A stretch of DNA of 64,000 bases. Origin: DATGZX01 sp035296965. Lineage in GTDB: Bacteria; Planctomycetota; Planctomycetia; Gemmatales; Gemmataceae. The translations under genes and the position numbers were made by a program. Below the pieces are notes generated by a model. The model was not told the DNA's origin. It made no database searches and saw only the letters and a program-made list of their open reading frames with translations. Below are positions 43,526-53,014 of the stretch, one piece after another. Each line of letters begins with the position of its first letter. The stretch's first letter is position 1. Location of the stretch: NCBI GenBank assembly GCA_035296965.1, contig DATGZX010000164.1:1-64000 (forward strand). Direction: 5' to 3'.

Positions 43526-44629
43526 ATGAAGCGCCTGCGTTTCGTGATGATCGGCGGTTTCCTCGGCGCGGGCAAGACGACCACGATGGCACGCCTGGCG
43601 CGCAGCTACCGCGATCGCGGCCAGCGCGTCGGACTCGTGACCAACGACCAGGCTCAGGACCTGGTTGACACCAATAGTCTGAGGGCCCAGGGCTTTCCCG
43701 TGGAGGAAGTGGCTGGCGCTTGCTTCTGTTGCAGGTTCGACGAGTTGATTGGACGCGTTGGACAACTCCAGGATAATGAACGTCCGGACGTGATCCTCGC
43801 GGAGCCGGTTGGCAGTTGCACGGACCTGGTGGCGACTGTCGTACAGCCGCTCCGCGATCTTTACGGCGACCGCTTCCAGATCGCGCCCTATCCTGTTCTG
43901 TTCAAGCCAAGCCACGGCCTGCGCATTTTGCGGAACGAGCCGGGCACCGGTTTCTCGCCCAAGGCAACCTACATTTTTCGCAAGCAATTGGAAGAAGCGG
44001 ATATCCTCGTCGTTAACCGGGTCGACGAGATGACTCCCGATGCGGTAAACGAGGTGGCCGAATTGGTGGCCAAGGAATACCCCGGGGCGCCGATAGTCCG
44101 CCTGTCGGCCAAGACCGGGCAGGGCTTTGAAGGACTCACCGAATTGCTCGACCAGAACGGCAACTTCGGCCGCAAAATCCTCGACATCGATTACGACACC
44201 TATGCCGAGGGGGAGGCGGAACTCGGCTGGCTCAATGGCGCCGTCCAGGTCGGCTCTGCCCAGCCCTTTGACCTTGATGCCCTGCTGCTCGAGATAGTCG
44301 GGCACTTGCGCCACTCTCTAGGTCAGTTAGGATTGGAGGTGGCCCATCTGAAGGCGATCGGCTTAAGCGATCTATCCTTTGGGGTCGCGAACCTAGTCTC
44401 CAGCGCCGCTCAGCCGGAATTATCGCTGCCGTCGCGCGCGCGCGTCGCAGAAGCTGAAGTGATTGTCAACGCGCGGGTGGCTGCTGATCCTGCCATTCTT
44501 GAGGAATTCGTGCGCAAGACGCTCGGTGCAGTTTGCCGGGACCATCATGCGGTAGCGGAATTTCGTTCCCTGCAAAGTTTCCGTCCCGGGCGTCCGCAAC
44601 CGACACACCGGTATGCCGAGGCGAAGTAG
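43526..44629 (+). CDS. CobW/G3E-family metal-chaperone GTPase
   Basis: 367 aa. Walker A is GGFLGAGKTTTM. The family's metal-binding C-x-C-C motif is present as ACFCCRF, followed by LAEPVGSCTDLVATV and the base motif VVNRVDE. C-terminal sequences are looser than CobW proper. AGGAG precedes the ATG at 43526; the upstream part of the frame is not family-like. Such GTPases deliver zinc, cobalt or other metals to enzymes. The ArsR gene upstream points to metal starvation or stress control. The target might be an enzyme of the nearby cluster, but that is only positional. Confidence 0.87.
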   Translation: MKRLRFVMIGGFLGAGKTTTMARLARSYRDRGQRVGLVTNDQAQDLVDTNSLRAQGFPVEEVAGACFCCRFDELIGRVGQLQDNERPDVILAEPVGSCTDLVATVVQPLRDLYGDRFQIAPYPVLFKPSHGLRILRNEPGTGFSPKATYIFRKQLEEADILVVNRVDEMTPDAVNEVAELVAKEYPGAPIVRLSAKTGQGFEGLTELLDQNGNFGRKILDIDYDTYAEGEAELGWLNGAVQVGSAQPFDLDALLLEIVGHLRHSLGQLGLEVAHLKAIGLSDLSFGVANLVSSAAQPELSLPSRARVAEAEVIVNARVAADPAILEEFVRKTLGAVCRDHHAVAEFRSLQSFRPGRPQPTHRYAEAK

Positions 44630-44773
44630 ATCTGCTGGTGCTCTCTTCTGGTGACACGCGGCAAAAGCTTCTCGGTTATTGTAGAATAAACTCGATAAGG
44701 CTCGCCGCGGAACGAACGACCTGTCTGCTTCTGGCCTTCTCATGTACGGCTTGCCAATGGAGGTCACCAGCCC

Positions 44774-45535
44774 ATGCCAGCCGCCGATCAGATGATGCAG
44801 CTTTACCGGGAACTCGCTGAGATCTACGATCGCCAGGGACAGGCGCAGATGCGGGATCGCTTTTTGGTGTTGGCGGCGGACACTGCCTTTTCGGCAGGAA
44901 AAACCGCCGAAGCCGAGCGCTTGCGCATGCAGCTTTTACGGTTCAATCCGCACCATTTGCTCAAACCCTACGATTCCTTCGCAGAGGCAATACGGTCCAC
45001 GGACGTGGAAAACTACATCAGTGCTCTTCGCCGTAGCCATCCCTACGAGAAAGCCGAGCACCTTCTGGAGACGCTGCGCAACAGCGGCGCGGTGGAGAAT
45101 GCCGACCGTGGATCCGGCTCCAGGCCGCCGAACGGTCTCGCTTCCAACACGTCCAAGGCAACGCCGGATCTACAAGTCTTCCGGGTGGTGGACGCTGGAG
45201 ATGGCGACAGGCCCGATTTCGCTCGGTCGCGTTCAACAACGCCTGAATACTCGCCCCCGCGGGATAATCCCATGGCACAAGGCGCGCGGGCGCTGCCGCA
45301 AGCGAAGCGTGGCGATCCTCCTCCGCGCTCGAACATTGCGCCAAACATCTACGCAATGCGCCAAGAACCAGGCGGGCCAGGAAATAACACTTCAGGATTC
45401 GAACCGGCAGAGGACGAGCCCGGATTCGGGGCCTGGGTCTCAGTAGGGTTGGCCGTGGTTGTTTTCGTGGGCGGACTATTCATCGCCGCCTGCACTTTTG
45501 CCCGTCCCTTTGTGCCTCGCGGCTGGCTTCCCTGA
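44774..45535 (+). CDS. Hypothetical protein with C-terminal membrane helix
   Basis: 253 aa. Residues 1-105 are helical and TPR-like (MMQLYRELAEIYDRQGQAQM; DTAFSAGKTAEAERLRMQLL; NPHHLLKPYDSFAEAIRS). A long Pro/Ser/Arg-rich disordered linker follows. A single membrane helix (VGLAVVVFVGGLFIAACTF) ends the protein, so it is tail-anchored with the TPR part in the cytoplasm. AGGTCA lies before the ATG. Similar proteins are common in planctomycetes; function unknown. Confidence 0.7.
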   Translation: MPAADQMMQLYRELAEIYDRQGQAQMRDRFLVLAADTAFSAGKTAEAERLRMQLLRFNPHHLLKPYDSFAEAIRSTDVENYISALRRSHPYEKAEHLLETLRNSGAVENADRGSGSRPPNGLASNTSKATPDLQVFRVVDAGDGDRPDFARSRSTTPEYSPPRDNPMAQGARALPQAKRGDPPPRSNIAPNIYAMRQEPGGPGNNTSGFEPAEDEPGFGAWVSVGLAVVVFVGGLFIAACTFARPFVPRGWLP

Positions 45536-45597
45536 ATTCTATGGCACATGCCGCTCGAGCCTCGGTCGCCCCGGGAAAGACTTCCAATCGTCCGGCA

Positions 45598-45663
45598 GTA
45601 GCTCAAGCTGGCAGCTTGAGCTACGAGAAAATTGATACCGGATTGGCAAAGTGAAATACTACC
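45598..45663. repeat. 66-bp dispersed repeat, copy 1
   Basis: Begins with a hairpin, GTAGCTCAAGCT/AGCTTGAGCTAC, followed by a conserved tail (GATACCGGATTGG...CTACC). About 60 of 66 positions match the copy at 63168-63233. Here it lies between convergent genes. Confidence 0.8.
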
Positions 45664-45673
45664 AGACGAATTG

Positions 45674-46075
45674 CTAGCGATCCTCTTGTGGCAACTCCGG
45701 GATCACGAGGTCGGTGCCGGCACTCAGGGTGTCGGGCGTCTTCAGGGTCAATCGATTTGCTTGGTAAATCGTAGTGAATTTGTCTTTGTCGCCGTAGTAT
45801 TGCTCGGCCAAGCTAAACAGCGTATCGCCCTCCTTCACGGTGTGATGCTTTCCCATGCCGGCACGAGGTTCCATCGTCTTTGAAACGGGCTTCCCTTCAA
45901 CGGTCGAGTTCATGGCCTGGATGGGGGCGGGTGGAGCCGGCTTGGGGGCACCGACCACTGCGGCTGCGGCTTCGCCGGCAAAAGGTAATCCCGGCTCCTT
46001 GCGGAAGAACACGACGGCGATGGCAATGACAACGACCACTCCGACCGCCAGACCCATTTTGGCGTCGTTCGGCAT
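45674..46075 (-). CDS. LysM-domain membrane-anchored protein
   Basis: 133 aa from the ATG at 46075. The N-terminal membrane anchor (MGLAVGVVVVIAIAVVFF) is followed by a Pro/Ala-rich linker. The C-terminus is one LysM domain (HTVKEGDTLFSLAEQYYGD...IYQANR...LSAGTDLVIP), which binds peptidoglycan-type glycans. It is tail-to-tail with the TPR/membrane protein. The role is presumably cell-envelope attachment. Confidence 0.85.
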   Translation of the reverse strand: MPNDAKMGLAVGVVVVIAIAVVFFRKEPGLPFAGEAAAAVVGAPKPAPPAPIQAMNSTVEGKPVSKTMEPRAGMGKHHTVKEGDTLFSLAEQYYGDKDKFTTIYQANRLTLKTPDTLSAGTDLVIPELPQEDR

Positions 46076-46456
46076 AACGTGGGCCTCCGCATGCAAGACA
46101 TGCACTTGAGATATCGTTCTGCTCCAGACGTGAAAACACGTGGCAAGTGAATTATCAACGCGCGGCGCGGCTCATGTCACGGATTGCCGGACGGATTCGT
46201 CACGTTGTGTCGTCATGGCCTGCGAAAAACTGAAAGCTTTGACATGTCCGGACGTTTTCCCATCCTCTTCGCTGCGTGTAAAACCCTCCTTTCCGTCAAC
46301 GCCGCAAGCCGCACAGCTTGCCCGTCTTTATCATTTTGTCAAGCCGCACCAGCGTCACTCGGGCTAGAAAGAATCCTGGCCCCGCCCTTATAATCGCCGG
46401 TCCCTGGGCAGTATAGCCCTGCCGTTACGAGAACAATGCATGCAAGGAGGTGTGCC
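46076..46456. other. Intergenic region before the GlmU-like gene
   Basis: No gene recognised. A TATAAT-like hexamer (46389-46394) lies about 60 bp before the next start but has no good -35 partner. The region separates divergent genes and should contain both promoters. Confidence 0.35.
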
Positions 46457-47737
46457 ATGCGCCTGTGTCTTTTTGAGGATCAGGGAGTTGGCAACCTCGA
46501 ACCGCTCTCCTTCACCCGTGCCGTTTTCGACCTTCTATGTGGCCTAAGCTCGCTTGGCCGTAAGCAATGTCAGTATTTCGCGGCGGCGGAAGTGGGCGTG
46601 TTGGTCCGCCCCGCACTTGCCTCGCTTTATTCGGTGCAACATCCCGGGACGCCGGTCAACGACCTCGCCTGGCTGCGGGCGGCAGCGACGATTCTCGTCA
46701 ACGGCCGCTGGCTGCCGCCGGCAGAGACCCCTGTTGATATGTCGAACCCCTGCGTCGCCACCATTGGAGACGAGATTGCCTATGTTCTGGTCGATTCGGA
46801 ACGACTGGCAACCTGCTCCTCGGACAATCTCGAGGAGTGCCTGGATCACTGGGCAAAATCGTTACCCAGGCGGCCGGCAGGCGGCCGGCTGATGCGTTAT
46901 CCCTGGGAGTTGGTCCATCAGAATCCGGAACAGATTTGTTGCGACTACGGGTTTCTCGATCCGGGCTTGTCTGTGGCACCGGCATCGAAGGAACTTGCGC
47001 TCGTAGGCCCTGCCGATCGACTGCTCATTGACCCGAGCGCCCGGCTCGACCCCATGATCCTGGCGGACACGACGCGCGGGCCCGTCGTCATCGATCGTGA
47101 TGCCGTGGTCACCGCTTTTAGCCGGCTGGAAGGGCCGTGTCATATTGGCCCAGGGACTCATATCCTGGCGGCGAAGATTCGCGCCGGTACAACCCTGGGG
47201 CCAGGATGCCGTATTGGCGGCGAGGTCGAATGCAGCATCATCCAGGGTCACACCAACAAATATCACGAAGGCTTTGTAGGCCACAGCTACGTGGGCGAAT
47301 GGGTCAATATCGGCGCCGGAACTCAGACCAGCGACTTGCGGAATGATTATGGCGAGGTCAGCGTGCCCACGCGAGGCCAGCCCGTCGCCACCGGCCTGTC
47401 CAAGGTCGGTTGCTTCATCGGCGACCACAGCAAGACCGGTCTTGGCACCCTGCTCAATACGGGCACGAGCATCGGCGTCTTCTGCAACTGCCTTCCCTCC
47501 GGCGGCTATCTCCCTAAATACCTCCCCTCGTTTTCAAGCTGGTGGAATGGCTCGATCACCGAGCATGCCAACCTGGTGCAGCTTTTGCGCACCGCGGAGG
47601 ACATGATGCAGCGGCGCGGCCAACTTCTCACGGAGCTCCACCGTGAACTTTTCCATCAGCTCCAGGCTCAAACCGCAGCCGAGCGAAGCTGGGCAATCCG
47701 CACGCAGGACAGCATACCCTTGCGCCAAAGTGCTTAG
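46457..47737 (+). CDS. GlmU-like sugar nucleotidyltransferase/left-handed beta-helix protein
   Basis: About 426 aa. The N-terminal ~190 residues (MRLCLFEDQGVGNLEPLSFTR) resemble the TIGR03991-type putative sugar nucleotidyltransferase. From about residue 190 a left-handed beta-helix begins with hexapeptide-type repeats (CHIGPGTHILAAKIRAGTTL, GCRIGGEVECSII, VGEWVNIGAGTQTSDL), then FIGDHSKTGLGTLLNTGTSIG, as in GlmU acetyltransferase ends. A near-perfect AAGGAGGT precedes the ATG. It probably makes or activates an amino-sugar phosphate for the envelope. Canonical GlmU N-terminal motifs are weak, so the activity may differ. Confidence 0.8.
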   Translation: MRLCLFEDQGVGNLEPLSFTRAVFDLLCGLSSLGRKQCQYFAAAEVGVLVRPALASLYSVQHPGTPVNDLAWLRAAATILVNGRWLPPAETPVDMSNPCVATIGDEIAYVLVDSERLATCSSDNLEECLDHWAKSLPRRPAGGRLMRYPWELVHQNPEQICCDYGFLDPGLSVAPASKELALVGPADRLLIDPSARLDPMILADTTRGPVVIDRDAVVTAFSRLEGPCHIGPGTHILAAKIRAGTTLGPGCRIGGEVECSIIQGHTNKYHEGFVGHSYVGEWVNIGAGTQTSDLRNDYGEVSVPTRGQPVATGLSKVGCFIGDHSKTGLGTLLNTGTSIGVFCNCLPSGGYLPKYLPSFSSWWNGSITEHANLVQLLRTAEDMMQRRGQLLTELHRELFHQLQAQTAAERSWAIRTQDSIPLRQSA

Positions 47738-47913
47738 CGGCCCCTCCTGCTCTTGCCTGCATGGCCCGTGCCCCTGTCAGAACCAGATTTAGAATGACTG
47801 CGAAATTTCTGGAAAGATCCCCGCGAAATGGATAAAGGTAATCCTGTTTCCCACGTTCCGCGCAGGAGCGAGGCATCCATCATCATTGTGTCTTCAGCGA
47901 CAGGGAGTTCCTC

Positions 47914-49110
47914 ATGGGAGTCAACGCACCTCTGAATCGAAAATTGCGCATGGGCCTGGTGGGAGGCGGCCAAGGCGCCTTCATTGGCCGCGTCCACGCG
48001 ACGGCCGCCATCATGGATAATCGCGCGGTGCTCGTAGCCGGCGCCCTTTCCGCAGACCCCGCCAAGGCCAAAGCCTCCGCACCCGATTACGATATCAAGC
48101 CCGAGCGTGCATACGGTTCTTATCAGGAAATGGTCGCCTCTGAATCCAAACTGCCTGCCACCGAGCGGATCGACTTCGTCTCCGTCGCGACGCCGAATCA
48201 CACGCACTTCGAGATCGCCAAGGCGTTCGCAGAGGCTGGGTTCAATGTCATGTGTGATAAGCCGCTGACCTTTGACCTGACTCAGGCGGAGGAACTGGCC
48301 AAGGTCGCCCAGCGCGCGGGAGTCGTGTTCGGCGTAACGCACAACTACTCCGGTTACCCGCTCGTGCGCCTGGCGCGCGACATGGTTCACTCCGGCGAGC
48401 TAGGCGAAGTCAATGCCGTGCGTGCATTCTATATTCAGGGCTGGCTGCGCAGGCGGCTCGAGAAGGACAAGCAGAAGCAGGCGAGCTGGCGGACCGACCC
48501 CAGTAGATCCGGGGCGGCCGGCGCGTTCGGCGACATCGGCACGCATGCCTATAATCTCGGTCGATTCATTACGGGCCTGCTGCCTGACCAGATTTCATGC
48601 AACCTGAAAACCTTCGAGTCCGGCCGGAAGCTGGACGATTATGGCACGGCAGTCATTCGCTATCAGAACGGAGGGCTCGGCACGGTCACCGCGTCGCAGA
48701 TCTCCCACGGCCGCGAAAATGACATCTGGATCGAAGTCGACGGGACGAAGGGCGCCCTGGAATGGCATCAAGAAGAGCCAAATAAGATGATGTTCCGCGT
48801 CAACGGTCAGCCGCTGCGTGTTTACACGCGCGATCCCAATGCCGCGTACATGACCGATTCGGCCAAGGCTTCGTGCAGGTTGCCCAGCGGCCACCCCGAG
48901 GCGTTCCTGGAAGCCTTCGCCAATGTTTATACCGCCGCCTACACCGACATGGCAGCCCGCGCGAACGGCCAGAAGATCGATAGTAGCAAGAGCCTCTATC
49001 CCAATGTGGCCGACGGTGTGGACGGGATGAATTTCATCACGCAAAGCGTGACCAGCAGCAAGGAGAACGGCGCCTGGCGTTCGCTAAAGCATCCGTTGTG
49101 CAGAGAGTGA
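47914..49110 (+). CDS. Gfo/Idh/MocA-family oxidoreductase
   Basis: 398 aa. The N-terminal Rossmann fold begins LRMGLVGGGQGAFIGRVHA. The EKP-like motif reads MCDKPLTFDLTQAEELAKV. The C-terminal alpha/beta domain has DIGTHAYNL and GTVTASQISHG. It acts on sugars or inositols with NAD(P). No signal peptide. GGGAG is upstream of the ATG. These enzymes are very numerous in planctomycetes and often process sugar intermediates released by glycosidases; the next large gene is a GH127-like enzyme, but it lies 1.8 kb away. Confidence 0.88.
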   Translation: MGVNAPLNRKLRMGLVGGGQGAFIGRVHATAAIMDNRAVLVAGALSADPAKAKASAPDYDIKPERAYGSYQEMVASESKLPATERIDFVSVATPNHTHFEIAKAFAEAGFNVMCDKPLTFDLTQAEELAKVAQRAGVVFGVTHNYSGYPLVRLARDMVHSGELGEVNAVRAFYIQGWLRRRLEKDKQKQASWRTDPSRSGAAGAFGDIGTHAYNLGRFITGLLPDQISCNLKTFESGRKLDDYGTAVIRYQNGGLGTVTASQISHGRENDIWIEVDGTKGALEWHQEEPNKMMFRVNGQPLRVYTRDPNAAYMTDSAKASCRLPSGHPEAFLEAFANVYTAAYTDMAARANGQKIDSSKSLYPNVADGVDGMNFITQSVTSSKENGAWRSLKHPLCRE

Positions 49111-49795
49111 CGAACTTTGAGAACGGGAGGCCACCTCGCAGCCACCGAACGACCGTTGAAAAACCGCAAAAACACGGGCTCTTTGCATTTTGGGAGTTTT
49201 GGGGCTCAATGCGGGTAGTGCATCATCAAGCCTAACTTCTGGGGCCTGAGCACGAGGCCAGTGAGCAACGCAAGGCAAATGGCGGAAACGAAGAATGTCA
49301 GGTTTTGTCAGGTAAAAGGGGGGTAGGCAGACGACTTGTCTGAGAATGGAGAATTCCGCAAGTTACTATTCTACAAAGGATTACATCGCGACGCCAACCC
49401 TGGCCCAGTGACAGTTCCACATGACATTTGTCATGTGTACTAACGTACATGTTTCAAGGGCTCTGAATCCATTCCCTTCCCCCAAAATCAAGACTTGAGC
49501 ACGCAGTAGTCTCGCACTTACGCATCGGTGAGCGCGCATAAGGACATTTATCTTTCGCCACTGATTGGTGAGCCAGGCAACAGGAAGTTGATGGAGTGTG
49601 CAAGTTCATGAGTTGAGCTTTCCGCCTGAATTCTCCTTCGGGAACTTTCTCTCAGGTATATTCTCCATCCCATTCCAGGTTTTTCCCCTACATCCACTCA
49701 GGCATATTCCAGGCGCCCCTCGATCGTCTTGGTCGCATGCTTTTCCCAGAGACTGATCTTGGTGCAGACCATGGGGCGTTCTGGGAGAAGCAGTT
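49111..49795. other. Long intergenic region
   Basis: About 685 bp with no recognisable gene. It contains the palindrome at 49418-49437 and AT-rich patches. Short open frames exist without ribosome-binding sites or familiar domains. A small RNA or leader cannot be excluded. Confidence 0.4.
49418..49437. promoter_or_regulatory. Perfect 20-bp palindrome, operator-like
   Basis: CACATGACA-TT-TGTCATGTG has 9-bp arms and a 2-bp centre, the size of a dimeric repressor site. A further CATGTGTACTAACGTACATG follows immediately. No known regulator site is recognised. Confidence 0.45.
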
Positions 49796-50155
49796 GTGAA
49801 TTCCCGTTCTCTTCCGGCAGCGTATCACTCCACTTGGCTGGGCAAGCGGTTAAGCCAACGTCTGGCGCATTACTTCGACCGCCATCCGGAACTTTCGCGC
49901 GAACAGTTTTTGCTCGACGCTCTGCAACGAGAGGTTACGGTGCGCGAGCAAAGGGATCGTTGGTATGGATTCCGGTATGCTCACGCGACCGACCGAAAAA
50001 CCAGCACGCGCTCGGCCTACGGACAAGAGCTGACCAACTTGGATAGCCGTATTCACGACCTCTTGAGCGAGCGTCTGTCGAAACTTCGCCGCCGCCCGCG
50101 CGGGCTGTGGCCGAGGATACAACGGCTCCTGGGCGTCAGTCGCTTCGCCAGTTGA
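49796..50155 (+). CDS. Hypothetical basic protein
   Basis: 119 aa from a GTG at 49796, with GGGAGAAG upstream. Rich in Arg and helical. LAHYFDRHPELSREQFLLDAL and SAYGQELTNLDSRIHDLL suggest a small soluble, possibly nucleic-acid-binding, protein, but no domain is recognised. Coding support: ribosome-binding site, length and amino-acid composition. Confidence 0.5.
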   Translation: MNSRSLPAAYHSTWLGKRLSQRLAHYFDRHPELSREQFLLDALQREVTVREQRDRWYGFRYAHATDRKTSTRSAYGQELTNLDSRIHDLLSERLSKLRRRPRGLWPRIQRLLGVSRFAS

Positions 50156-50321
50156 CGGGCCCGCATTCTTGCGGCGCGCCTGGTATTTCAACTCTTCCTT
50201 TCAGAGCCGCATTCAGAGCCTCAGAAAAGCCGGAAGCCAACTACTACCCGAATTCATGAAAACTTCGCGCCGCTTTGCTGCTTCTCCCCTAGACTCGCTG
50301 TGTCTTTGCCTTCGGTTGCCA

Positions 50322-50420
50322 GGGCAAAAAGGTGTCAGGACCCATTTCAGATCCAAGTTTCCGATCGCTTCACGCCTTCCGAGACCAGGATCTGAAATGG
50401 GTCCTGACACCTTTTTGCCC
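50322..50420. repeat. 99-bp element with perfect 33-bp inverted repeats
   Basis: Arms 50322-50354 and 50388-50420 are perfect reverse complements around a 33-nt loop. The arm core AAAAAGGTGTCAGGACCCAT resembles palindromes seen elsewhere with REP-associated transposases, but no transposase gene is present here. It sits directly 5' of a 60-aa zinc-ribbon gene. Confidence 0.85.
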
Positions 50421-50442
50421 GAAGTTGAATGGAGGTTCAAGC

Positions 50443-50625
50443 ATGACGCTTCACGACGAAACGAAAAAGCGCTTACAGGAGTTGCTCAGGGGAAGAGATT
50501 GTTATCGCTGCCGTCGCCCGGCGCAGCGTCTCTGGCGCCAGAAATACTTTTGCCAGGATTGCTTCCCCGCCCGAAACAACGTACAGGTTCGAGTGCACAG
50601 GACATCTCTTTCCGAGAAGTGGTAA
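50443..50625 (+). CDS. 60-aa zinc-ribbon protein
   Basis: A small protein with two CxxC pairs (DCYRCRRPAQRLW and YFCQDC), separated by about 13 residues, which should bind one zinc. GGAGGT is 7-12 bases upstream of the ATG at 50443, an excellent ribosome-binding site. It starts 22 bp after the big inverted repeat. Nucleic-acid or protein binding is possible; no specific family recognised. Confidence 0.65.
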   Translation: MTLHDETKKRLQELLRGRDCYRCRRPAQRLWRQKYFCQDCFPARNNVQVRVHRTSLSEKW

Positions 50626-50938
50626 ATAATCGAGGAGGGAGGGTTGCCGGGTGATATCCGAACTTGCCCGTCAGCGCCAACGCCCGATCGAACGCGCGGT
50701 TCCCGATATTGGCCCTCGCTCTATTCTCTTCCTGCCTTTTTGCGCCTTCCTCCAAGCCGCGTAGGAGCGCCGCGCCTTCCATCACCCTCGCACTGAAACT
50801 TCCACGCACTTCGCTCCCATATGCCTTATAGTGCTTCGATCATTTTCGCGCGGCGACGATGGCGGCTTCGTTACGAAATCGGTAACTTATCAAGAGTCCT
50901 GAATGATTCCTCACGAACCGTTCGGAAGGCCCGAAATA
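50626..50938. other. Intergenic region before the GH127-like gene
   Basis: I see no gene in this 313-bp stretch. It should carry the promoter of the glycosidase gene. Confidence 0.35.
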
Positions 50939-53014
50939 ATGCGTATACGCCATGCAGTTGCGGTCATCGGACTCATTTGTGTCGGTCGCACGGCGCTGGG
51001 AGCTGACGTGCAGCAATCCCAAGTCCAGGTCCTGAAGACTTTGCCGGTCGAGCGCCCGAATGCTTACTACGTTTCCAATCGTCATCCTCTCGCTGTGAGC
51101 CCGTTGGTCAAGTTGCCGCCGGGCAAGATCTCGCCGCGCGGTTGGCTGCGGCAGCAGCTCGTCCTGGAAGCTCACGGCATGACTGGCCGGCTTGCAGAGC
51201 TGTCGCCCTGGCTGCGGTTCGACAAAAGCGCGTGGGCGAGCAAGGACGGCAAGGGCGAAGCCGGATGGGAAGAATTGCCCTACTGGCTCAAGGGCTATGG
51301 CGACCTGGGCTACGTCCTTGGCGATCAGCAAATCATTCGGGAGACACGCAAGTGGGTCGAGGCCGTACTTTCCAGCCAGATGGAAGACGGTTGGTTCGGA
51401 CCGCGCGAACTGAAAGCCTCACTCGGCAAATTTCCTGGAGCAGAGTTTGCTTCGTTGGCAGGTCAGCCGGATCTTTGGCCGCACATGGTCATGCTGAACG
51501 TTTTGCAGTCGTACTACGAATATAGCGGGGACCTACGGGTGATTCGTCTTCTCACCGGTTACTTCGCCTGGCAGGCCAAGCTGCCGGCCAAGGCGTTCGC
51601 CGCCGGCTACTGGCCCAAGTTGCGCATGGGCGACAACCTCGAATGCATCTATTGGCTCTACAACATTACGGGCGACCGGGCGCTTTTGACGCTCGCCGAG
51701 CGCGTACACAAGAACATGGCAGACTGGACCACGGACGTGCCAAACTGGCATAACGTAAACCTCGCCCAGGGATTTCGGGAACCGGCCATCTACTACGCGC
51801 AAGCCCAGGATCCGCGCTTCCTGAAGGCAGTCGAGCGCAACTACGACAAGATCATGGATCTCTACGGCCAGTTCCCCGGCGGAGGCTTCGCCGGCGATGA
51901 GAACTGCCGGCCCGGCCACGGCGATCCGCGCCAGGGCTTCGAGACTTGCGGCATCACGGAGTTCATGCACAGCTTCGAAATGCTCACCACGCTCAGCGGC
52001 AATCCGTTGTGGGCGGACCGCTGCGAGGATATCGCCTTCAACTCGTTCCCGGCCGCCATGACGCCGGACGCCAAGGGCCTGCGTTACCTGACCTGCGCCA
52101 ATCTCGTGCAAGCCGACAAGAACAACAAGAGTCCCGGCTTCGACAACGGCGGCACGCAGCTTTCCTACAGCCCGTATAAGATCTACAGGTGCTGCCAGCA
52201 CAACGTCTCGCATGGCTGGCCCTACTATGCCGAGAATGCCTGGCTGGCAACTGCGGACAATGGTCTCTGCACTTCGCTCTACGCCGCTTCGCAAGTGACA
52301 GCTAAGGTCGGGGATGGCGTCGACGTGCAAATCGCGGAGGACACCGACTACCCGTTCAAGGACACAATCGCGTTCAAGGTGTCCACGCCCAAGGCCGTGC
52401 AATTCCCACTGTATCTGCGCGTGCCGCGCTGGAGCGGCGCACCCAAGCTGCGCGTCAACGACCAGCCTGTAGAGGTACACGCCGAGCCGTTGAGCTTTAT
52501 CCGCATCGATCGAGCCTGGGGCGACGGCGACAAGGTCAGCCTCCGTTTGCCCATGAGCCTGAAAGTTAAGGTGTGGAAGAAGAACAAAGATGCCGTTTCC
52601 GTGGATGTCGGCCCGCTCACGTTCTCACTCAAAATCGGCGAAAAATGGCAGCGCTACGGCGGGAGCCAGGAATGGCCCGAATGGGAGGTCTTCCCAACCA
52701 CTCCCTGGAATTACGGGCTCGTGCTGGACGAGAAAGACCCGGCCCGGTCCTTCGAGATCGTGCGCAAGGAGGGACCGCTTCCCAAGCAGACATTCACAGT
52801 CGAGGGCAGCCCACTGGAGTTACGTACCAAGGCCCGGAAGATTCCGGGCTGGAAAATGGATCGCTTCGGCCTGGTTGGGCTTCTGCAACAGAGTCCCGCG
52901 CGCTCGAATGAGCCTATCGAGATGATCACGTTGATACCGATGGGAGCGGCGCGCCTGCGGATATCCGCGTTCCCTACGGTTGCGAATGGAGCCGGTTCGC
53001 ACGAATGGAAGTAG
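50939..53014 (+). CDS. GH127-like beta-L-arabinofuranosidase (DUF1680 family), exported
   Basis: About 691 aa. Signal peptide (HAVAVIGLICVGRTALGA) is followed by the (alpha/alpha)6 barrel of GH127. Key elements are FETCGITEFMHSF (Glu and Cys of the catalytic/zinc site) and YRCCQHNVSHGWPYYAENAW (the Cys pair and Asn typical of GH127). A beta-sandwich tail follows from about residue 480. GGAAGG lies before the ATG at 50939. It removes arabinofuranosyl or related sugars in the periplasm. The TAG stop lies in a dispersed hairpin repeat, and a copy of its last 96 codons recurs at 53853-54152 beyond the hicAB module. Confidence 0.88.
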   Translation: MRIRHAVAVIGLICVGRTALGADVQQSQVQVLKTLPVERPNAYYVSNRHPLAVSPLVKLPPGKISPRGWLRQQLVLEAHGMTGRLAELSPWLRFDKSAWASKDGKGEAGWEELPYWLKGYGDLGYVLGDQQIIRETRKWVEAVLSSQMEDGWFGPRELKASLGKFPGAEFASLAGQPDLWPHMVMLNVLQSYYEYSGDLRVIRLLTGYFAWQAKLPAKAFAAGYWPKLRMGDNLECIYWLYNITGDRALLTLAERVHKNMADWTTDVPNWHNVNLAQGFREPAIYYAQAQDPRFLKAVERNYDKIMDLYGQFPGGGFAGDENCRPGHGDPRQGFETCGITEFMHSFEMLTTLSGNPLWADRCEDIAFNSFPAAMTPDAKGLRYLTCANLVQADKNNKSPGFDNGGTQLSYSPYKIYRCCQHNVSHGWPYYAENAWLATADNGLCTSLYAASQVTAKVGDGVDVQIAEDTDYPFKDTIAFKVSTPKAVQFPLYLRVPRWSGAPKLRVNDQPVEVHAEPLSFIRIDRAWGDGDKVSLRLPMSLKVKVWKKNKDAVSVDVGPLTFSLKIGEKWQRYGGSQEWPEWEVFPTTPWNYGLVLDEKDPARSFEIVRKEGPLPKQTFTVEGSPLELRTKARKIPGWKMDRFGLVGLLQQSPARSNEPIEMITLIPMGAARLRISAFPTVANGAGSHEWK

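Noticed and set aside
50486..50809. 107-aa minus-strand frame near the zinc-ribbon gene
   Set aside because: It overlaps the better supported small zinc-ribbon gene and has no recognisable domain.
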